A stretch of 36,948 nt of DNA. Origin: Muribaculaceae bacterium (GTDB taxonomy: Bacteria > Bacteroidota > Bacteroidia > Bacteroidales > Muribaculaceae). The position numbers and the translations under genes are program-made. Below, in pieces: positions 35,609-36,948 of this stretch (position 1 is its first letter; the number at the start of each line of letters is the position of its first letter). Below the pieces are notes generated by a model. That model worked only from the letters and a program-made list of their open reading frames with translations, was not told where the DNA came from and did not search any database. Location: positions 1 through 36,948 of the forward strand of contig JAFLTN010000011.1 in NCBI GenBank assembly GCA_022510445.1, read 5' to 3'.

Positions 35609-36948
35609 TTAGAAAGGTATATTTATACCTAAGTTAAAGTTTGCATTTGAATTAAGGGGCACATATTGCTTTGTCAATTTACCCGGAACCTTATCCATTC
35701 CAAGGAATATATTGAATCCTTTTCCTGTAGTGACATTGAGAATCCAACCGAAACCGACTCCAAATGTTCCGCACACAAGATTTGCGCTTGCCGAAACATA
35801 TTTCACCGGGGTAATATTTGCTGACAATCTGAATTCTGTCCATGAATATCCTCCACACATCCTTGTAGTGTTCAGCAAACCAAAGGAAAGGGGATTATAA
35901 TAAGGAAGCTCATATTCAACGCCCACATTGAGTGTTGTGCCTTGCATGGTACTTCTACTGAAATTTCCCTTTTCCGGTTCAAGCTGATATATGGCTGATA
36001 TATCATCTTTCAGCCTGTCCCATTCATCAGTCTCATCATCTCCGTTGATTTCGAAGATGTAATCGTTACTTTGAAAATGCCGTTCTCCGTTTGTAGAGGC
36101 TTTTTTTGTTTTTGACCAATGTATACCACCAAGATCAAGTATCGCCAAAGAGAAATTGAAATTGTTCCATTTATAAGTCGCTCCGAGGTCTATGGAGGCT
36201 CCAAATCCGTTAGGCACCGAGAATTTATCTAATTTTATACCATTTACATATTCCCGGTGAGCATCTTCGTTATAATCTGTTTCCCAGTCAATACCTTTCC
36301 CGGAAATATAAATGTCACCTTGGCTTACTATATCCCATGAATCAGTGCCGAGAGTAAGATGTGCCTTATTGAATTTGCCATAAGCATTTGCAACACCTAC
36401 AAGTAATTTTAAAGACGCTCCCACCCTAAGGCCCGGAACCTGTTTAATTTCACGTGAGTGATTTAATGCGATTTCGGCATAAGAATTGGCATAAACCATC
36501 AAATTACGAATATCGTAGGTATCATTTTTTATCCCGTCTCTGAGCATGTTAAGCAAAGAGCCCGGCGCACTGACTTGAGAATTGGCTACTGCAGAAATTG
36601 AAATTGAATTGTATCCTCCCCACGCTTTGAAACCACCGGCTAGGATATTTTCTCTCATATTTACACCGAGGCTGTTTTTTTCACCAAATCTTTTTACTTT
36701 ACTGTCCGGCAGACCGGGATTGGTGAAAAGCACCGTTTTTCCATCAAGATTATACAGGAATTTTGACAAATGCATGTCACCCTGCATGCCCAAGCTCAGA
36801 TTTCCAAGGCCCGGAAAACTGATAAAGTTATTATCATTCCCCATTGCCGGATTCATCTGAGGGCGATACAGAAAATTATCCAGGAAGTAAGCTGAGTAAG
36901 CGTTGGTCTGGGCGTATGCAGCTGAAAAAGCAATAGAAGCTAAAATAC
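35609..36948 (-). CDS. DUF5723 family outer-membrane protein, 5' end outside the window
   Basis: The frame runs open to the window edge. The upstream part reads as a signal peptide end (ILASIAFSAAYAQ) followed by NAYSAYFLDNFLYRPQMNPA, the usual mature start of DUF5723 proteins. An internal ATG at 36856 is therefore not the true start. The rest is rich in alternating hydrophobic residues and glycine, as in a beta-barrel, with repeated NxxSxxLAI-type strands and a final FNLGINIPF typical of an outer-membrane beta-strand. The function is unknown; it probably lies in the outer membrane. A hairpin follows its stop. Confidence 0.8.
   Translation of the reverse strand, partial: ILASIAFSAAYAQTNAYSAYFLDNFLYRPQMNPAMGNDNNFISFPGLGNLSLGMQGDMHLSKFLYNLDGKTVLFTNPGLPDSKVKRFGEKNSLGVNMRENILAGGFKAWGGYNSISISAVANSQVSAPGSLLNMLRDGIKNDTYDIRNLMVYANSYAEIALNHSREIKQVPGLRVGASLKLLVGVANAYGKFNKAHLTLGTDSWDIVSQGDIYISGKGIDWETDYNEDAHREYVNGIKLDKFSVPNGFGASIDLGATYKWNNFNFSLAILDLGGIHWSKTKKASTNGERHFQSNDYIFEINGDDETDEWDRLKDDISAIYQLEPEKGNFSRSTMQGTTLNVGVEYELPYYNPLSFGLLNTTRMCGGYSWTEFRLSANITPVKYVSASANLVCGTFGVGFGWILNVTTGKGFNIFLGMDKVPGKLTKQYVPLNSNANFNLGINIPF

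Overview
The window is about 37 kb of AT-rich chromosomal DNA from a member of the Bacteroidota, most likely order Bacteroidales. Many genes are preceded by the Bacteroidota promoter signature (TTTG or TTG, about 19 nt, TAnnTTTG). Start codons often lack a Shine-Dalgarno sequence. Several families typical of the group are present (DUF3332 lipoprotein, DUF5723 outer-membrane protein, C-termini resembling type IX sorting tails). A complete urease operon next to these is compatible with a gut Muribaculaceae-like lineage. That family assignment is inference; no rRNA is present to confirm it.

Layout. (1) 44-5321, + strand: a short RecQ helicase, an MltF-like lytic transglycosylase lipoprotein, a DUF3332 lipoprotein, and an envelope cluster of two tandem YtxH proteins, a holin-like membrane protein and a small protein that overlaps it. 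(2) 5322-7375: YaaA, a candidate structured non-coding RNA with its own promoter and terminator (about 6333-6592), and a nitroreductase. (3) 7446-10892, - strand: the translation operon thrS-infC-rpmI-rplT. (4) 11041-14525: a secreted TPR protein convergent with enolase, sharing one bidirectional terminator. (5) 14848-22902, + strand: a RecD/Pif1-like ATPase, then a tight unit of ABC-F ATPase, M13 peptidase, aroE and comEC. (6) 23006-25617: a small membrane protein, a secreted leucine-rich-repeat protein, and the 3' remnant of an IS1182-type transposase. (7) 25635-29114: two divergent paralogous secreted proteins fired from back-to-back textbook promoters only 7 bp apart. (8) 29317-35248, - strand: ureA-ureB-ureC-ureE-ureF-ureG-ureD, followed by a previously uncalled 54-residue membrane protein. 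(9) 35609 to the end: a DUF5723 protein whose 5' end lies outside the window.

How the genes work together. The urease operon encodes all three structural subunits and the four nickel-insertion factors (UreE, UreF, UreG, UreD), enough for an active cytoplasmic enzyme if nickel and urea enter by transporters not seen here. A terminator-like hairpin between ureC and ureE could keep structural subunits in excess over accessory proteins. Most of the rest is housekeeping: repair, translation, glycolysis, shikimate pathway, DNA uptake and envelope maintenance.

The less explained parts are the structured RNA upstream of the nitroreductase, the divergent secreted paralogue pair, a perfect 44-bp palindrome next to the small membrane protein gene, and a second hairpin-rich element upstream of yaaA. 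I found no CRISPR array, tRNA, rRNA, prophage or recognisable defence system.
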